Shown: piece after piece, positions 47,452-59,010 of the stretch
How positions within the stretch are numbered: position 1 is the stretch's first letter
Layout of the letters: each line of letters starts with the position of its first letter
NCBI GenBank assembly: GCA_944548615.1
Contig: OX155966.1
Coordinates: 32,737,992 to 32,801,991, forward strand
DNA length: 64,000 nucleotides
Source: Micropterix aruncella
Lineage: Eukaryota > Arthropoda > Insecta > Lepidoptera > Micropterigidae
Reading direction: 5' to 3'
Notes under the pieces: generated by a model
What the model was told of the DNA's origin: nothing
Database searches by the model: none
What the model saw: the letters and a program-made list of their open reading frames with translations, nothing else
Made by a program: the position numbers and the translations under genes

Positions 47452-47880
47452 ATCCGTTGTGTCACCCCAAGACTTTCCCGGTAAGCAGACAACCCTCCGA
47501 TCGCCAACCCCCCCTAAAACCCCTTTTAACCCCCTCCCTGCCCATAAAGGCCTCCTTAAACCCCTCCACCCCCTCCTCGATCCCTTGTCCCACCAACCCT
47601 CCAACCGCACTATCTCTCACCTCCTCTCTCCCCCTCCTCCCATCCTTTCTTCTCCCCTCCCTCCACCCATCCCGTTCCCCCACACTCCCATCCTCTCTCA
47701 CACTTTCCCTTCCCTTCTCATCCCCTCAGCCAACCTTTCCCCCTCTACCCCTCCCTCAAGGTCAACCCCCCCCCCTATAACACGCGTCTATATCTCCTTT
47801 CCCCCAACTCATCTCTTCCCCATTTCCTTTACCCCCCACCCCCAAACCCCCATTCAACTCTACCCTCATACCCCGATTCA
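47452..47880 (+). repeat. start of module X followed by about 390 bp of pyrimidine-rich sequence
   Basis: AAATCCGTTGTGTCACCCCA and GACTTTCCCGGTAAGCAGAC match module X. From about 47500 to 47880 the plus strand is almost only C and T with A, in CCCCTCC- and TCCCCT-type runs, and nearly lacks G. A similar C-rich tract follows module X at 57880. Long open frames here (Pro/Ser-rich on plus, Gly/Arg-rich on minus) are compositional. Confidence 0.75.
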
Positions 47881-48025
47881 TAACTACGGACAAAACATGG
47901 CTTCACCATTACGATCCCGAAACAAAATAATAGTCGATGAACTGGAACCGATCATCATCTCTAACTCTTAAGGCCATTCCATCCGCCGGTAAGATCACGG
48001 CCTCTCTTTTCTGAGACAGTCGAGG

Positions 48026-48290
48026 GGTTGTAACGATTGTATACCTTGATCATAGACCTACTATAACGGGGACTGTTTTGCTGAACAAATTAAAATATTA
48101 AAAAGGAAATACGTGAAAAACGAAGAGGCAAACTCGCTAAAAGTGTTTTGTTACAACAAGATAAATCGTAAGTTCGTAAATCCAGAGTTGCGATGGCTGT
48201 CATTGAAGAAGCTGGATTTCTAGTACTAAAACATTCTCCATACTCACTGGACCTTGGCTCTTGTATAGGAATTTCTTAGCAAATTGAAAT
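48026..48290 (+). pseudogene. mariner-type transposase remnant
   Basis: VVTIVYLDHRPTITGTVLLN is collinear with the mariner segment around the second catalytic Asp (..DYL..G.TI.G.YY...L..L). After frame changes, RVAMAVIEEAGFLVLKHSPY and SLDL parallel the HPPYSPDLAPCD block that carries the last catalytic acid. Several stops are present. It is a different and more decayed copy than the one at 14260. Confidence 0.6.
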
Positions 48291-49620
48291 ATTGAGGCTA
48301 ACTCCACTAAAAAATTACATTACATTACATTTTCGTCGTGTCCAATTGACGGGTACAGACCACTCTTGGACATGTCAAAATAATTGGGTTAGGTAGTAAG
48401 TTTCGTTACTACTCTTTACTGAACATACATAGGTAGTCAAGAATTAACTACTAGATTGTCAAACTATAAATATAAATAATCAAAATAGAAAATATATATT
48501 TTAATAGTTGATTAAAATATTAATAATATGTTGCAGAGTAATGGGCAGGCATAATAATTATTGTAGTTGTTATTAGTGATTATACAAATAACAGAGACGT
48601 ATAACCAAACCCTGTTGGGGTGAGCGGTGTTACCTAGAAGAATTGTGAACCAAAATATCAGGATTAGTCGCAGGGATGAAAGGAGACACAGATTGTACAG
48701 CTCATTCACTATCATCTAATATAGTTTTATAACTGTAGATGCACAGCTGTTATACAGCAGCTAACTAAGCTGGTCTCCTATATGTTATCCAGATCAGGAT
48801 GAGCATGGAATGGAAAAGCACCTGTCATTATCATTAAATCAAATGTGAGTATCAAATAAAACTTGCTTTTATTATTAGTTTCGTTACAAATGCATAATAT
48901 AATGTTGACGAGGAACGCATTGCAAAACAATTATATTTTTTAAATTTTCCTCAATGATAGGCAAGCCACGAGAAAAGGTGTAAGCTTCTCGCCCAGCGGA
49001 CGCAATGGATTCAGTAAAAAAAAAACAATGTTAAATTGTATATACTATATATAGCAATTCGCATTTAATTTATTATTTTTTTAATTTTATTTTTATTTTA
49101 TTTCTGGAAATATACAGCCTATACAATTGGCATACGTGTGCATAAACATAACGTAGAAAAAAAGAAAAACATTACGCCGATAATCGTTTCCTACGAAACT
49201 ATCAGATTTCCGCATATTACATATTTGGATTTCAGCATATTACACTTGAGAATTAATTGTAAAATAAACTAAGTTCATAATAAATATAAAATTAATATAG
49301 AAAACCGATGGGAGAGGTAGGGAATTGGAAGTGATTAGGAAGAAGGAGTTAGACGATGGTATGTGTATATGTAGGTACATATATAGATATAAATAAAGAT
49401 ATAGATAGGTCGTATAGTGGATATATAGATACAGATATTTATTGATGTTTATTGATGTTTATAGATATTTATAGATATATAATAAATATTTATAGATATT
49501 TATAAATATTTGTATTAGCTATTGATATGTTGCATGAGAAGTGTATAACTAAGTACGATAGGTATAAACAAGCTCGTTAGGTGCAATTAATTTGAATAAT
49601 TCTTTAACGAACGTCGGTTA
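48291..49620. other. AT-rich spacer with LINE-tail-like pieces
   Basis: 48500-48720 on the minus strand resembles LINE 3' flank text (CCTGTTGGGGTGAGCGGTGT on plus), but no coding motif confirms it. Microsatellite-like TTTATAGATATTTATAGATA occurs near 49440-49510. Confidence 0.35.
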
Positions 49621-49624
49621 GTTA

Positions 49625-49935
49625 AGGTTGAAAATGTCGATAGGGGAGAAATGAGAGTCGTACGTGCACATCAGCCTATAAGCGATGGAGTTTTTCCCGT
49701 AGTTGGTATTGGCACGAGAGACCTCAAACGTGCGTGAATTGCGAATTAATGGCGGAGGAACGAAAAAACGTAAGTTTTTAACAAGGTATGGACGATCTAT
49801 GGTATTGTGGATGAATTTATGTAACAGTACCATATCAGCCACAGTGCGTCGGTCTTCTAGAGCTTGAATACCGAAGTGGTCCAGTCTGCTCTCGTACGTA
49901 GGAAGATCGAAGCGAAGCGATATTAAGATATTAGT
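49625..49935 (-). pseudogene. LINE polyprotein C-terminal fragment (I/Jockey-like)
   Basis: The minus strand reads LPTYESRLDHFGIQALEDRR, TVADMVLLHKFIHNTIDRPY and then RFFVPPPLIRNSRTFEVSRA with NTNYGKNSIAYRLMCTYD to a stop. The RR..AD...L.K...N.ID pattern is the standard C-terminal close of I/Jockey-like elements. It continues without interruption, but everything upstream is missing. Confidence 0.78.
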
Positions 49936-49939
49936 ATAT

Positions 49940-50880
49940 TTATTTATTATTTATTTTTATTTATTTATTTAAGAATTAATTACTATAAAACATTGATTAG
50001 CTTACAAAAATAACAGGAACCGAATGGTAAAACCTTAACCTTTTGCTTATTTGTTTCTGTCACCCAACTGGGACTAGCCCGTTCTAGGGTGGACAGGACT
50101 CCAATATTATAATCAAGTTTGCTTGGTTGCTTGGTTGCCTACAAATGTACAAGTTTTAGTAAAAAGCTAATGACACTAAATTGCCCTAAAATGTGGTCTT
50201 CAGAATAAAATAAAAAATAATAATAATAAAAAAATATTAAAAATATATAATAAATAAATTGCAATTCCATTATTAAATCGGCAATAAATATAATATAAAA
50301 TTCGATTAAATAATATAAATAAAGTTATATGTGAGAAAAGAAAGAAACAGTCATTAATATTTGATATTATGTTTAAGTAATATAAGATTTAATATAAAAA
50401 TACCTAGTCTAAAAGTATAATTCATTGTCAAAGTCAAATATTTTTTGGTAGTTAGTTCAATGTTAAAAAATACTTAACATATAAGTTTAAAAATATGTTA
50501 ATAATTTGTGCACCTAAGTTTTATTATACTATTATTTCTAACATTTGATGTATGGTTAGTCTGTCATGATTCGATAACCATTTCTTTAATTTATTTTTGA
50601 ATTCCCTAAATGTCAAATTCATTTTTATTTCCATATTGATCAGATTGTAAAATCTTGGCGCAATGAAAGAGTAATGTCTTTGACCAAATGATGTTTTCCT
50701 TCTGGGTATTATTAAGCTATTTTCTACAACTTGTCTCGTTGGTCGCCAGTTCTGAATTATTCCTAAATTTGAGTTATTGTCCAATAATAGCCTTAAGAGG
50801 GAAGTTTTTAGAAAAAGTTGCCTACAATCAAGAACTTTAGCTTCCTTATACAGTTCATCAGTTAGATTGATGCACCGCGA
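49940..50880 (-). mobile_element. 5'-truncated LINE, family A, minus strand
   Basis: A (TTTA)n tail at about 49940-49975 is followed, in minus-strand order reversed, by the family A 3' UTR (CCCGTTCTAGGGTGGACAGG on plus). The coding end at 50524-50870 reads ELYKEAKVLDCRQLFLKTSL, IIPRRKTSFGQRHYSFIAPR and FREFKNKLKKWLSNHDRLTI. It is the best preserved of the three family A copies, with an open C-terminus. Confidence 0.83.
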
Positions 50881-50919
50881 AATGATAATTAAAATAAAAT
50901 AGGAAGTACAATTAGGATG

Positions 50920-51050
50920 TTTAAAATATCGCTATAGCGATAAGTCCGCCATTTGTGCATAAATTATCTTTTTTTATTAAACCATATTCATTATATATAT
51001 ATATATATATATAAGTAATGTTTTTATAGCACAATAAAGTTATTCTATGA
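50920..51050 (+). mobile_element. LINE family B 3' UTR fragment
   Basis: ATCGCTATAGCGATAAGTCC, GCCATTTGTGCATAAATTAT and TTTTTATAGCACAATAAAGT match the 3' UTR of the minus-strand LINE at 11700-12640. A short (TA)n run near 50995-51012 is inserted or expanded within it. Confidence 0.7.
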
Positions 51051-51234
51051 AATTGGGTTCTACGAAATTTAATATAAAATATAAGAATATATATTTAATT
51101 GGGCTAGTTGGTATTCCTGGTGGCAACGACTACCTTGATCCGCCGAATCAAAAACACAATGCCAGAAATACCTACTTCTCACCTATTTCAGTGAACCTTA
51201 TACAGGTAGACGCTATACTCGTTTCATATTTCTA
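51051..51234. other. unassigned
   Basis: A short open frame, nothing recognised. Confidence 0.3.
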
Positions 51235-51480
51235 AGAGATTCAGATTCAGATTCAAATTCAGCATAATTTTATTGGTATGGGGGAGTGAATGGGTGGCAA
51301 GGTGAACGCTCACATGTGGCAAGACAGCTGTCCTAAACCTACCACAGCCGGTTCGTAAGTCCGGAATCCACTGCTCACCCCCCAGAAGTGTAAAAAATAG
51401 TATTATGATGGGCCCGACTCCGGTCGGTGAATTCCATGGCAGCTCCGTTTGTATTTATTATTATTATATTTAGTGGTATA
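51235..51480 (-). mobile_element. LINE 3' UTR fragment with TCTGAA-type tail
   Basis: Begins on the plus strand with GATTCAGATTCAGATTCAAA, the complement of a short-unit 3' tail. TGAATGGGTGGCAAGGTGAA, CCACAGCCGGTTCGTAAGTC and CACTGCTCACCCCCCAG follow, text of the kind found in lepidopteran LINE 3' UTRs (from memory, moderate). No coding sequence. Confidence 0.45.
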
Positions 51481-51829
51481 CAAGTCATACAAATAGTTAA
51501 TCATGCATTTTTTCATAATTGAAAACATTAGAAAATATAGGAACATACAGAGGAAACCCCTAAATTAAAAAAGATAACACAATAAAAACAAACGAAAATA
51601 TAAAACAGTAAATACGGAAAAAATTCTAAGAGATACGGATATGCTTCCAAGGGAAAGCATAAAACCCTTTGATCATCATGAATTTTACTGCTAACACGAG
51701 TATTATTCCTCAAGTAAAACGCCTTCTCCAGTACTTTTGAAGGTGGCTCCTAATCACATACAGTAAGTAAGTATTTATTTTCAAAAACCCGATCTGGGTA
51801 AAGAAATTACAATTCAAATAAACTTACAT
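51481..51829. other. spacer
   Basis: AT-rich, with no gene recognised. GTAAGTATTTATTTTCAAAA at about 51767 may be another LINE tail. Confidence 0.35.
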
Positions 51830-52260
51830 TTCTAATTACATACAAAATTATAAAAGTCTAATAAAGAATCTAAACAATGAAACAACATAAAAATTCAGAA
51901 ATTCAGGAAAAAAAATAAAAACTAAAAATACACAAAATTAGAAATAATGAAAAAACACAAAATAGACAGTTATTTAGTGACAAAAATATATAAAAAACTA
52001 GAAAAATAGAAAGCATTCAAAGAGAGTTTTAAATTAAGAAAGAATATTAACTTAGGATAAGATTAACATTAAAAAACAACATGAATAAAATTGTCAAAAT
52101 ATGAAAATTAGACTTAAGTATTGAAAATGAAAAATCAATCAAAAAATAAGAAAAATAATCCAAAAATAAAAAAAATCTAAAAATCAATATAAAAGTAAAG
52201 CAGTAAGACTCAGAAATTAAATTTAGGAATTACAAATAAATACACAAATCACAAATGAGA
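51830..52260. repeat. A-rich low-complexity block
   Basis: About 430 bases with a strong excess of A on the plus strand and few C or G, in degenerate AAATAGAAA- and AAAATACAC-type units. It lies next to the 3' end of a minus-strand LINE. Confidence 0.7.
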
Positions 52261-52319
52261 ACAATATAAATAGATTTTGAAAGTCTTACAGAAAATATAA
52301 TCTATTAAATATATTAAAA

Positions 52320-53215
52320 TTCATTCCTTTTTTTATTTATTTTTTGGTCCACAAAAAATTACACCGTTAGCACTTAACATAGCTTGTGTTGTTCCTAACT
52401 AGGCAGAGCCTGTTCTAAGGAGAACACCAATACAAATGATAATAAACTACATAACTTCCAAAATAAAAATAAAAAATTTTAATCATGAAATAATAATAAT
52501 AATGAAATTCTCACTACACCAAAATAATATTAGAACTATAAACAAGTAATACTAAATAATAATGTATAATAATAATAATAATATATAATAGCAATAATAA
52601 ATAATCATTTATAATAATAACTAATAATATACAACAATTAGTAAAAATAGGTATATAAAATATAAAGAAAATAAATATATTTATTTATTTTATAATTGTA
52701 ATGAATGTTTTCTCCGTCTCTCTCCCTCCAAGGTTTATTAACCATAATGTAAGGTGATATTTTTGTTGTTTGCTGCTAATTTCCAATATGTTCTCTTTAC
52801 TCATGATATTAACCATTCTTGGAGCAAGAAAGCTGTAATGACGTTGTCCAAAAGACGTTAGACGTTTCGGCACTTCAAAGTTTCCCTTATAACGACCTGA
52901 TCTCTCCCTGTTTTCCGGAAAAACACAATATTCGTCTTCATTGTTGTTTTTAAGATGAAGTATTGATTTCAGGCAATACAACTGCCTCAAATCAAGCAAT
53001 TGTGCCTCAACATACAGGTCGTCAGAAGGGTAACGCCTAAGCTTCCTTAACATGATTCTAATTATTGCCTTTTGGACAACGTTCACTTTCTGGAGGATGG
53101 GTTTTCCGCAAGCTCCCCATCCAAGTATACCGTGTGTCATTATGGATTGGCATATAGGGTAATATATTGTTTTTAAATAGATATTAAGATCATTATGCAT
53201 TTTTGATTTAAATAT
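52320..53215 (-). mobile_element. 5'-truncated LINE, C-terminal coding region open
   Basis: The minus-strand coding part (53215-52700) reads IYYPICQSIMTHGILGWGAC, VQKAIIRIMLRKLRRYPSDD, LYVEAQLLDLRQLYCLKSIL and RLTSFGQRHYSFLAPRMVNI to a stop. It is related to family A but clearly distinct. The 3' UTR (to about 52320) includes, on plus, ACTAGGCAGAGCCTGTTCTA and ends in a TTTATT-rich tail. Confidence 0.8.
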
Positions 53216-53239
53216 TTCTTTGTTTCTTTTCTGAATCCG

Positions 53240-53290
53240 TCATAATTAACCGACTTCGAAAAAGGAGGAGGTTATCAATTCGGTTGTGTC
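53240..53290 (+). repeat. lepidopteran-type dispersed repeat end
   Basis: TTAACCGACTTCGAAAAAGG with AGGAGGTTATCAATTCGGTT. I recall this motif as very common in moth and butterfly genomes; it is used here only as a hint of lineage. Confidence 0.5.
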
Positions 53291-53379
53291 TTTCTTTTTT
53301 AATGTTTGTTACCTCAGAACTGTGCCATTTATGAACAGATCTGGATTTGGAAATTTAAGCCCGTTAAAGTTCAAGAGAC

Positions 53380-53640
53380 TAATAGATGGCACTTTAATCT
53401 TTCCGTATTATTTCAGTGATGTAATCAGCGTATATAAAAATGTGATAGATGGCACTAATAATGTATTGGTAATATTGCTATCATTGGTTAACTTATGAGT
53501 ATTTTTTATATAATTAATCAGTTTATAAAACACTAGTCACTATCAATGTTATTATAGATGTCTAAATAAGTAGCTATTCGTTTCGCCGGAAAATACTATC
53601 AGCGCCACCTGCATGTTGCCGGCCCAAAAGGGTTGCCAAA
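53380..53640. repeat. uninterrupted copy of the repeat split by a Helitron at 33853
   Basis: Two AATAGATGGCACT-type direct repeats (about 53380 and 53445) are followed by TGTTATTATAGATGTCTAAA and CAGCGCCACCTGCATGTTGC. The match to both flanks of the Helitron at 33853-34516 makes this the empty-site reference. Confidence 0.65.
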
Positions 53641-53699
53641 ACGTACTGCGGCATTGAGCAATCTAATACCCTATATGATCAATGGTAGCAAGCTAGAAT

Positions 53700-54150
53700 C
53701 TACCATAGACAAGGTGATATAATCAGAGGTCTGTAAACAGTTTTCCAGATATTTTTTCCATCTACCCAGAATCGTATGGAGCTGACCTCCGCGGTAATTA
53801 TCCACCAGTATAATTTCCGTCAGTATTTTGTGACATTATATAAGTGACTGTCAAATATCGTCAGCTTAAACCAGCGCTTTTATTATGATAAAATTCGCTT
53901 CAATTCGTAAAGTATCCCCAAATATTTTCTTAAATATAAATGGCGTGTTTTCATAACATGTGGGGTCGCCAGGACGCTGCGGCTCGGAAAGCCTTCTGGA
54001 TATTTCCATAAAGTTTGCAGAAAGTATGTTTGTAAAAACATGGAAGGAATTCCGGCCCTTCAGGCGCTCTGTCGTGCCTGTAAAAATACTCCGAGCTGGG
54101 TAAAAGGGTTTGCATTGATCGCCTTACACGAGTTTTCGCAGCATTTCCTA
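53700..54150. other. GC-balanced unique island, candidate conserved non-coding sequence
   Basis: Balanced composition, no internal repeats, no match elsewhere in the window and no long open frame. It is similar in character to the islands at 28260, 35930 and 57000. Confidence 0.3.
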
Positions 54151-54259
54151 AAAAATATGTTTTTTTGCACTGAATATGGAGATAAGGACTAGGATGGTAG
54201 AAAGAGTGGAAAATCAGATAATGTTTGGCTTTAAGATAACGTTATTCGAATATAGGTCA

Positions 54260-54720
54260 CTATTTTTGATAATGTTCTAAACTGGTTAGAAAGCTATATA
54301 ACTGCTATAGAACAACTTAACAAATAACTGGTTGACTAATTCACATGGGGTGCCAAAAGGAAATACACTTGAACCAATGTTATTTCTTATATATAAAATA
54401 TGTATATCTTATGCCGAATAAACTTACCGGGCTTTTGTTGATGACATAGTGTTAATCTTCGAGTCTACGACAGTCTAGTCTTTGACAAAGCGACGAAAGA
54501 ACTCTGCAATAGAACAAGATGCGAAGAATGACTGACTTACAATACAAGACTGACTCAACACCTACAAGAGTAAATACATGATATTTAGCAAGTAACCTGG
54601 TATTGAGAAACGATTGACCAACTGCGGTGGTACCATCTGTTTGTACCAGCCATTGCAGCGAACAGACTATGGAATATGCCTAGCAATGCATATATATTGC
54701 TTCCGCCTCCACCACAAAAC
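54260..54720 (+). pseudogene. decayed LINE reverse transcriptase
   Basis: VLNWLESYITAIEQLNK, then SHGVPKGNTLEPMLFLIYKI, a stop, and AFVDDIVLIFESTTV in the same frame. These are the GVPQGSVLGP and FADD motifs with the catalytic DD still present. Further scrambled RT text follows to about 54720. Many stops. Confidence 0.75.
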
Positions 54721-54782
54721 AGTTAATATGACGACAAAGTTCCAAAAATTATATATACTTTAAAAACATCAAAAATATACAA

Positions 54783-54833
54783 AGTACTTCTATGTTAAAA
54801 AAGAAACACGACATTTTTTAACATAGAAGTACT
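54783..54833. repeat. perfect 20-bp hairpin
   Basis: AGTACTTCTATGTTAAAAAA (54783-54802) is exactly complementary to 54814-54833, with an 11-base loop. No flanking element has been identified. Confidence 0.9.
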
Positions 54834-55189
54834 CATGACTATTTTAATTATTGGTTTGTTATTTCATTTTTATTTAAAATTGTTTATTTATCAAATTATT
54901 ACCCTGTTATTTTTCTCTACTTACTGATTATCACTGCAATTATAATTTTATTGTATTTTATTACTATTATTATTTTAACTATTTTTTTACTGGATATATT
55001 TTGATTTCATCATTACTTTTTTATTTTTCAACATGATTATGAATTAGGTATTAGTTATCATTAAAATAACTCTTGAAATTTATGCTATGTATTTATTAGA
55101 GTTATTAGATTTACTATATTTCATTTATTTTTTACTTTTTCTTTTTCTCAATAATAGTTTAATAAGTGTGCGCACAATATAAAACGTAC
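54834..55189. other. AT-rich spacer
   Basis: No feature is recognised. Confidence 0.4.
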
Positions 55190-55310
55190 AAGTGACCTAG
55201 TCGAGTCTACCTTGGTACGGGCTTCGGCCTAGTTAGGCAGACTTTGTGAATAATGTTTTTGGAAAATTACTTAGGAAAATAAATTTATTCTTATTCTTAT
55301 TCTATTTATT
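55190..55310 (+). mobile_element. LINE 3' UTR fragment
   Basis: CTTGGTACGGGCTTCGGCCT, AGTTAGGCAGACTTTGTGAA and an AATAAATTTATTCTTATTCT tail. It may belong to the decayed RT at 54260. Confidence 0.5.
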
Positions 55311-56277
55311 TATTTATTTTGTTTTTATTAAAACACGGACAATGACATACGGACAGTGACATTATACACTTGACACAACCATGAATATATAATATAACCT
55401 GTTTCTTTCCGAGGAGAAGCGATATGCATTTATTTCGACAGCAGTGCCGAAGAAAACGGTTGTACGTTGGCTTCTTGACAGAGGTAGAGGAGAATGTAAA
55501 AATCTTCTAGATTTGCTCATGTGAATCTATTTACCTAAGTAGCTAATATTGATTCAATATATTAAAGCATAACTTGACAAAGTTTTTATAACCATCATAT
55601 TTTGCTGCTATTTTCTGTTATTATTAGAGTTTCAAATATTTCTTCTCATATAGAATAATGTATTATATAAAATAATGGCTTGTGTGTACTTTTGAAATAT
55701 TATAGTATAGTGATTTTATTTGTGGCTATGTGTTGCATTTATTGCATTTATTTGTGATATTAATACTCTTTTGCTATAATATACTTTGTTTCCGAAAGTA
55801 CTTGATAATGACTCGACACAGGCCCACGGCTCAGTGAGGTGGTAAAATCCATGAAAGTGTACTGTTTTCTTACGCCTAATTATGCGTTCGTTCGTTAACG
55901 TATCCGAGCCAGGTTAGGACACGTCTTTGCAAAATTATGCGGCCTCGATGGCCTTGTGAGATGGTGATTGATAACTGTGGGCAGCATAGAAGGTGGTCTT
56001 CATCCTACAGCGTTCCACAGTCGCATATTTTAGCACATACTTGTAGCACATACTCTCAGTCTGTTGAGGCTACGCCAGGTGGTATAGGGGAGATGGAACC
56101 ACGGTGCTATATATTTCTTAACATCCTCGCCAATTGAAGTGCTCAATTTGGTGATGCGGTTCGAAGATTGACTGCCTTGGTGTGGTTATGAGCGGCTCAA
56201 GAACGACTTTCGCGATTTGAGGCGATTGCGAATTATTAACATTAACTATGCAGTTATAGCGTGGTCATTTACCACTT
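55311..56277. other. mixed remnants
   Basis: 55428-55521 has a short open stretch with AVPKKTVVRWLLDRGRGECK and a stop that I cannot assign. 55810-55860 carries the LINE-tail motif CTCAGTGAGGTGGTAAAATC. 55930-56230 is GC-balanced with a 66-codon open frame and no recognised identity. Confidence 0.35.
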
Positions 56278-56308
56278 CACCCCACGTGGTCATTTACCAC
56301 GTGGGGTG
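56278..56308. repeat. perfect 13-bp hairpin
   Basis: CACCCCACGTGGT pairs with ACCACGTGGGGTG around a CATTT loop. The stem contains two CACGTG E-boxes. An upstream partial copy, GTGGTCATTTACCAC, occurs at about 56262-56275. Confidence 0.9.
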
Positions 56309-57669
56309 TTGCTATACCTCCCATTATAAAAACCAATCAACTTTGTATTTAAATGCAAAATAAATTTAAGCAAATTGATCGAAGACATTTGCGTTATCTT
56401 AAATGTAATAGGTACATCTTGTACAAATAGTATTATAAAATAATACAAACTTAGATATAAATGAAAACCATTAAAATTTTTAAAACTTACAACCTATTTC
56501 TTCAATTTATCATCTGTCGCCTGAAGGTCCAAGCACTGATCGCGAACAATGCTCATATAACTCATACACATGAATTTATAACACTTTTTACAAAATGTTG
56601 TAACTTTAGAGTATTTGGATCTTGGACAACTACGTTACCATACTGTAGCCAACTACGTTAGATACAGTTCAATAACTCTCAGAGAGAAAACTACTACTAT
56701 CTCCAGTCTGATAACTTAGTTACTAGTAGATGGATTACTAATGAGTGAATTGATGACGCCATGCCAGTGTTGCCAATCTAGACAAAAAAGAACAACAAAA
56801 TACTGCAACTGGGGGTTTTAGTACGTCGACGTTACAGCTGCAGGGTTTAGAATAATATTTGAAATATCTTTGTAAATTATATGTAAGTATTGATGAATAC
56901 AATAAATAAATAAATCATAGTTCTAAGTATCCCACTATCCACCGAACCCACTGACCTCATCAAGCCATTTCAAGCAATTTTAAGCCATTTCAGCTATAAA
57001 AACCAAAACTCATAATAATTAGTCACCACCAATGGGGCCGCAATTTATAGCCCATAACAATAATGTTATTGTTCCGTTTTCATACTCGCAAAAATGACAT
57101 TTTGCAGCGCTCGCTCCATGATTGCTTTCGGTTATTAATTACATTTACGGCAATTTTCTACTTCAATAGCGTTTAGCGTGTTTGTTTGCCGTGCTATTAA
57201 TGGTACGGCAACACGAAAGCTTTATCGCTATATTACACCCCTACTTAGCGCGCTCAAATAACCATAAATTTGACGAATAAAGTTGTCCGGCGGGATATTT
57301 TACATATAGTCCTAAACGAGCTTTTTTATCGAACAATCAAAGTCACTACGCAGTCAGGCTTCTCACTCCTTAATAACAAGTTATATAAACAAATGAAAGA
57401 GAGAAATATGTATTTAAGCGCGGGTGCAACGGAGGGGAGAAAGAAGACGTAACCAGACATAAATAAACAGGGCTGCCAGGAAATAAAACAGAAACCGCGT
57501 GCATTTTTTAGGCGTACTTACTATGTCAACTAAGTCCCGTTTTCTAAAAGCGACGGATACCGATCGGTAACGGTTTGCGTTCACTAACGGTCATTTATAA
57601 AAGCGACAAATTAATTAATGATTTTCATAGTATGACGTAAATAATACCTCGCAAAGGTAGTTCAAATAA
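56309..57669. other. spacer with a candidate conserved non-coding island at 57000-57240
   Basis: No gene is supported. The island contains GGTTATTAATTACATTTACG and TGCTATTAATGGTACG with homeodomain-like TAAT cores in balanced-composition DNA. The rest is AT-rich. Confidence 0.35.
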
Positions 57670-57870
57670 TTAGGAAATCGATTGTGTCACCCCAATACTT
57701 TCTCGGTAAGTAGCCAAGGACTAATATCATCTGTATATTAATTTCATAGATAAAATCGAAGACTACCCTCTCTCGGCCCGCTGAAGAACCCGGTTATGTT
57801 TTGTTACAATTACCTCGCGCGGTTAGTTTATCGGCTAAGCGCCGTCAGACGTCGTTAATATTTGATTATC
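57670..57870 (+). repeat. module X of a composite repeat, copy 2
   Basis: AAATCGATTGTGTCACCCCA, ATACTTTCTCGGTAAGTAGC, CAAGGACTAATATCATCTG and TTTATCGGCTAAGC match 26955-27165 in the same order. Confidence 0.7.
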
Positions 57871-57874
57871 GCCT

Positions 57875-58240
57875 ACACCAACCCCCCCCCCCAAACCCCT
57901 ACCCCGCGCACTCCCTCCACTAAACCCCCCTCACCTTGTAACCCCCTAACTCCCCAAAACACCCCTTCCAAACTAACCTTCCCCTCTACCGGGGGGTCTG
58001 GTAGCAGCATCCCGAAGCCAAAATAGTGTCAGCATCCTTGTGTAACACCAGTACCAGCATCCTGGCGCTAAACTGGTGACAACTTCGTGGTGCCAAGTTG
58101 GTGCCAGCATCTTGGTGTCAACGTGGTACCGGAATCCTGGAGGAAGCTTGATGCCAGAATACAGGTGTCAGCCTGGTGCCAGCATCCTAATCACAGCCAG
58201 GAATCCCCCTAGTAACCCATAATAACCTGACCCCCCCCCC
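57875..58240 (+). repeat. C-rich tract and degenerate CAGCATCCTGG minisatellite
   Basis: 57880-57985 is C-rich with almost no G. 58008-58195 contains about seven degenerate units of roughly 25-30 bases around CAGCATCCTGGYGC and TGGTGCCAG. A second C run of about 13 bases lies near 58228-58241. Confidence 0.75.
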
Positions 58241-58439
58241 CCACCTACAATTTATTTTATATTGAGCCAACCGACAGTTTTACGGAAACCTACACCGACA
58301 GGTATTTGTCGCTTTTAGAAAACGGGCCAAAATTAGGTATCCCTGGGCGTATTTATCTCAATGAGGTGTGGCTTTTAATGTTTCTGTTCAGCTTGGACCT
58401 CATAGCCAACCTGTTTTTTCTTTGGTCGTCCCAACTCAC
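58241..58439. other. unassigned link between minisatellite and copy F
   Basis: A 64-codon open frame (58306-58500) with no recognised similarity. It may be an internal part of the composite repeat. Confidence 0.3.
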
Positions 58440-59010
58440 GGTTCAGCTCCCATCCCGTAGCTTCCTCGAAGAGGGACCTGACTTGGAAGGGCTGCTGTGA
58501 ACTCTGCATGCGGCTGCAACCAGCAGTCGTAGAGAGTTGGGATCAGACGTGCGGAACCGGGAAAACCTCGGGTGGAACTAGGCGGTTTGCACACCAGACT
58601 GTGTCAACCACGCCTTAATAACCGGGGGAGTCTGGAGGCATACGTTTCCTAAGTAGTCGGGATAACCATTGACCTGATGACAGCCACCTTCGAAACGTCG
58701 CCCGATCCCGTGTGAGATTGACGGGGAAAAGGTCGCGGTCCGCGATAAGATCGAATTTGAATTACCGCTTATGTCAGATAGATGTCTAGTAAGCAACCTT
58801 AAATCTGTGACCAGACTGGTTGACGAAGAAATCCATCCAAATCTGGTAGTAAAATCTAGTAGCTCAGTGCCTTGCAATAAGGCATTTGACTCTTACGAGC
58901 TGTTAGCGTGAATTGTGGATTAGGTTGTCCATCAACCGAATGGAAAGATTTCATTATAACTCCCTGGCTTGTATGGCTCACCCGTAGTAATTGACACCCC
59001 TCAATATACA
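58440..59010 (+). repeat. GC-rich structured repeat family, copy F (diverged)
   Basis: Shares GGGGGAGTCTGGAGGCA, GGTCGCGGTCCGCGATAAGA and CTTACGAGCTGTTAGCGTGA with the family. It has no clear terminal hairpin; the corresponding text is TATGGCTCACCCGTAGTAAT. It is the most diverged copy. Confidence 0.6.

Noticed and set aside
47395..47971. Pro/Ser-rich (plus) and Gly/Arg-rich (minus) open frames of up to 183 codons
   Set aside because: They follow from the near absence of G and of stop-forming triplets in the pyrimidine tract.
55428..55521. Short frame AVPKKTVVRWLLDRGRGECK ending in a stop, as a possible last exon
   Set aside because: Only about 30 codons, with no splice-site context or similarity that I can name.
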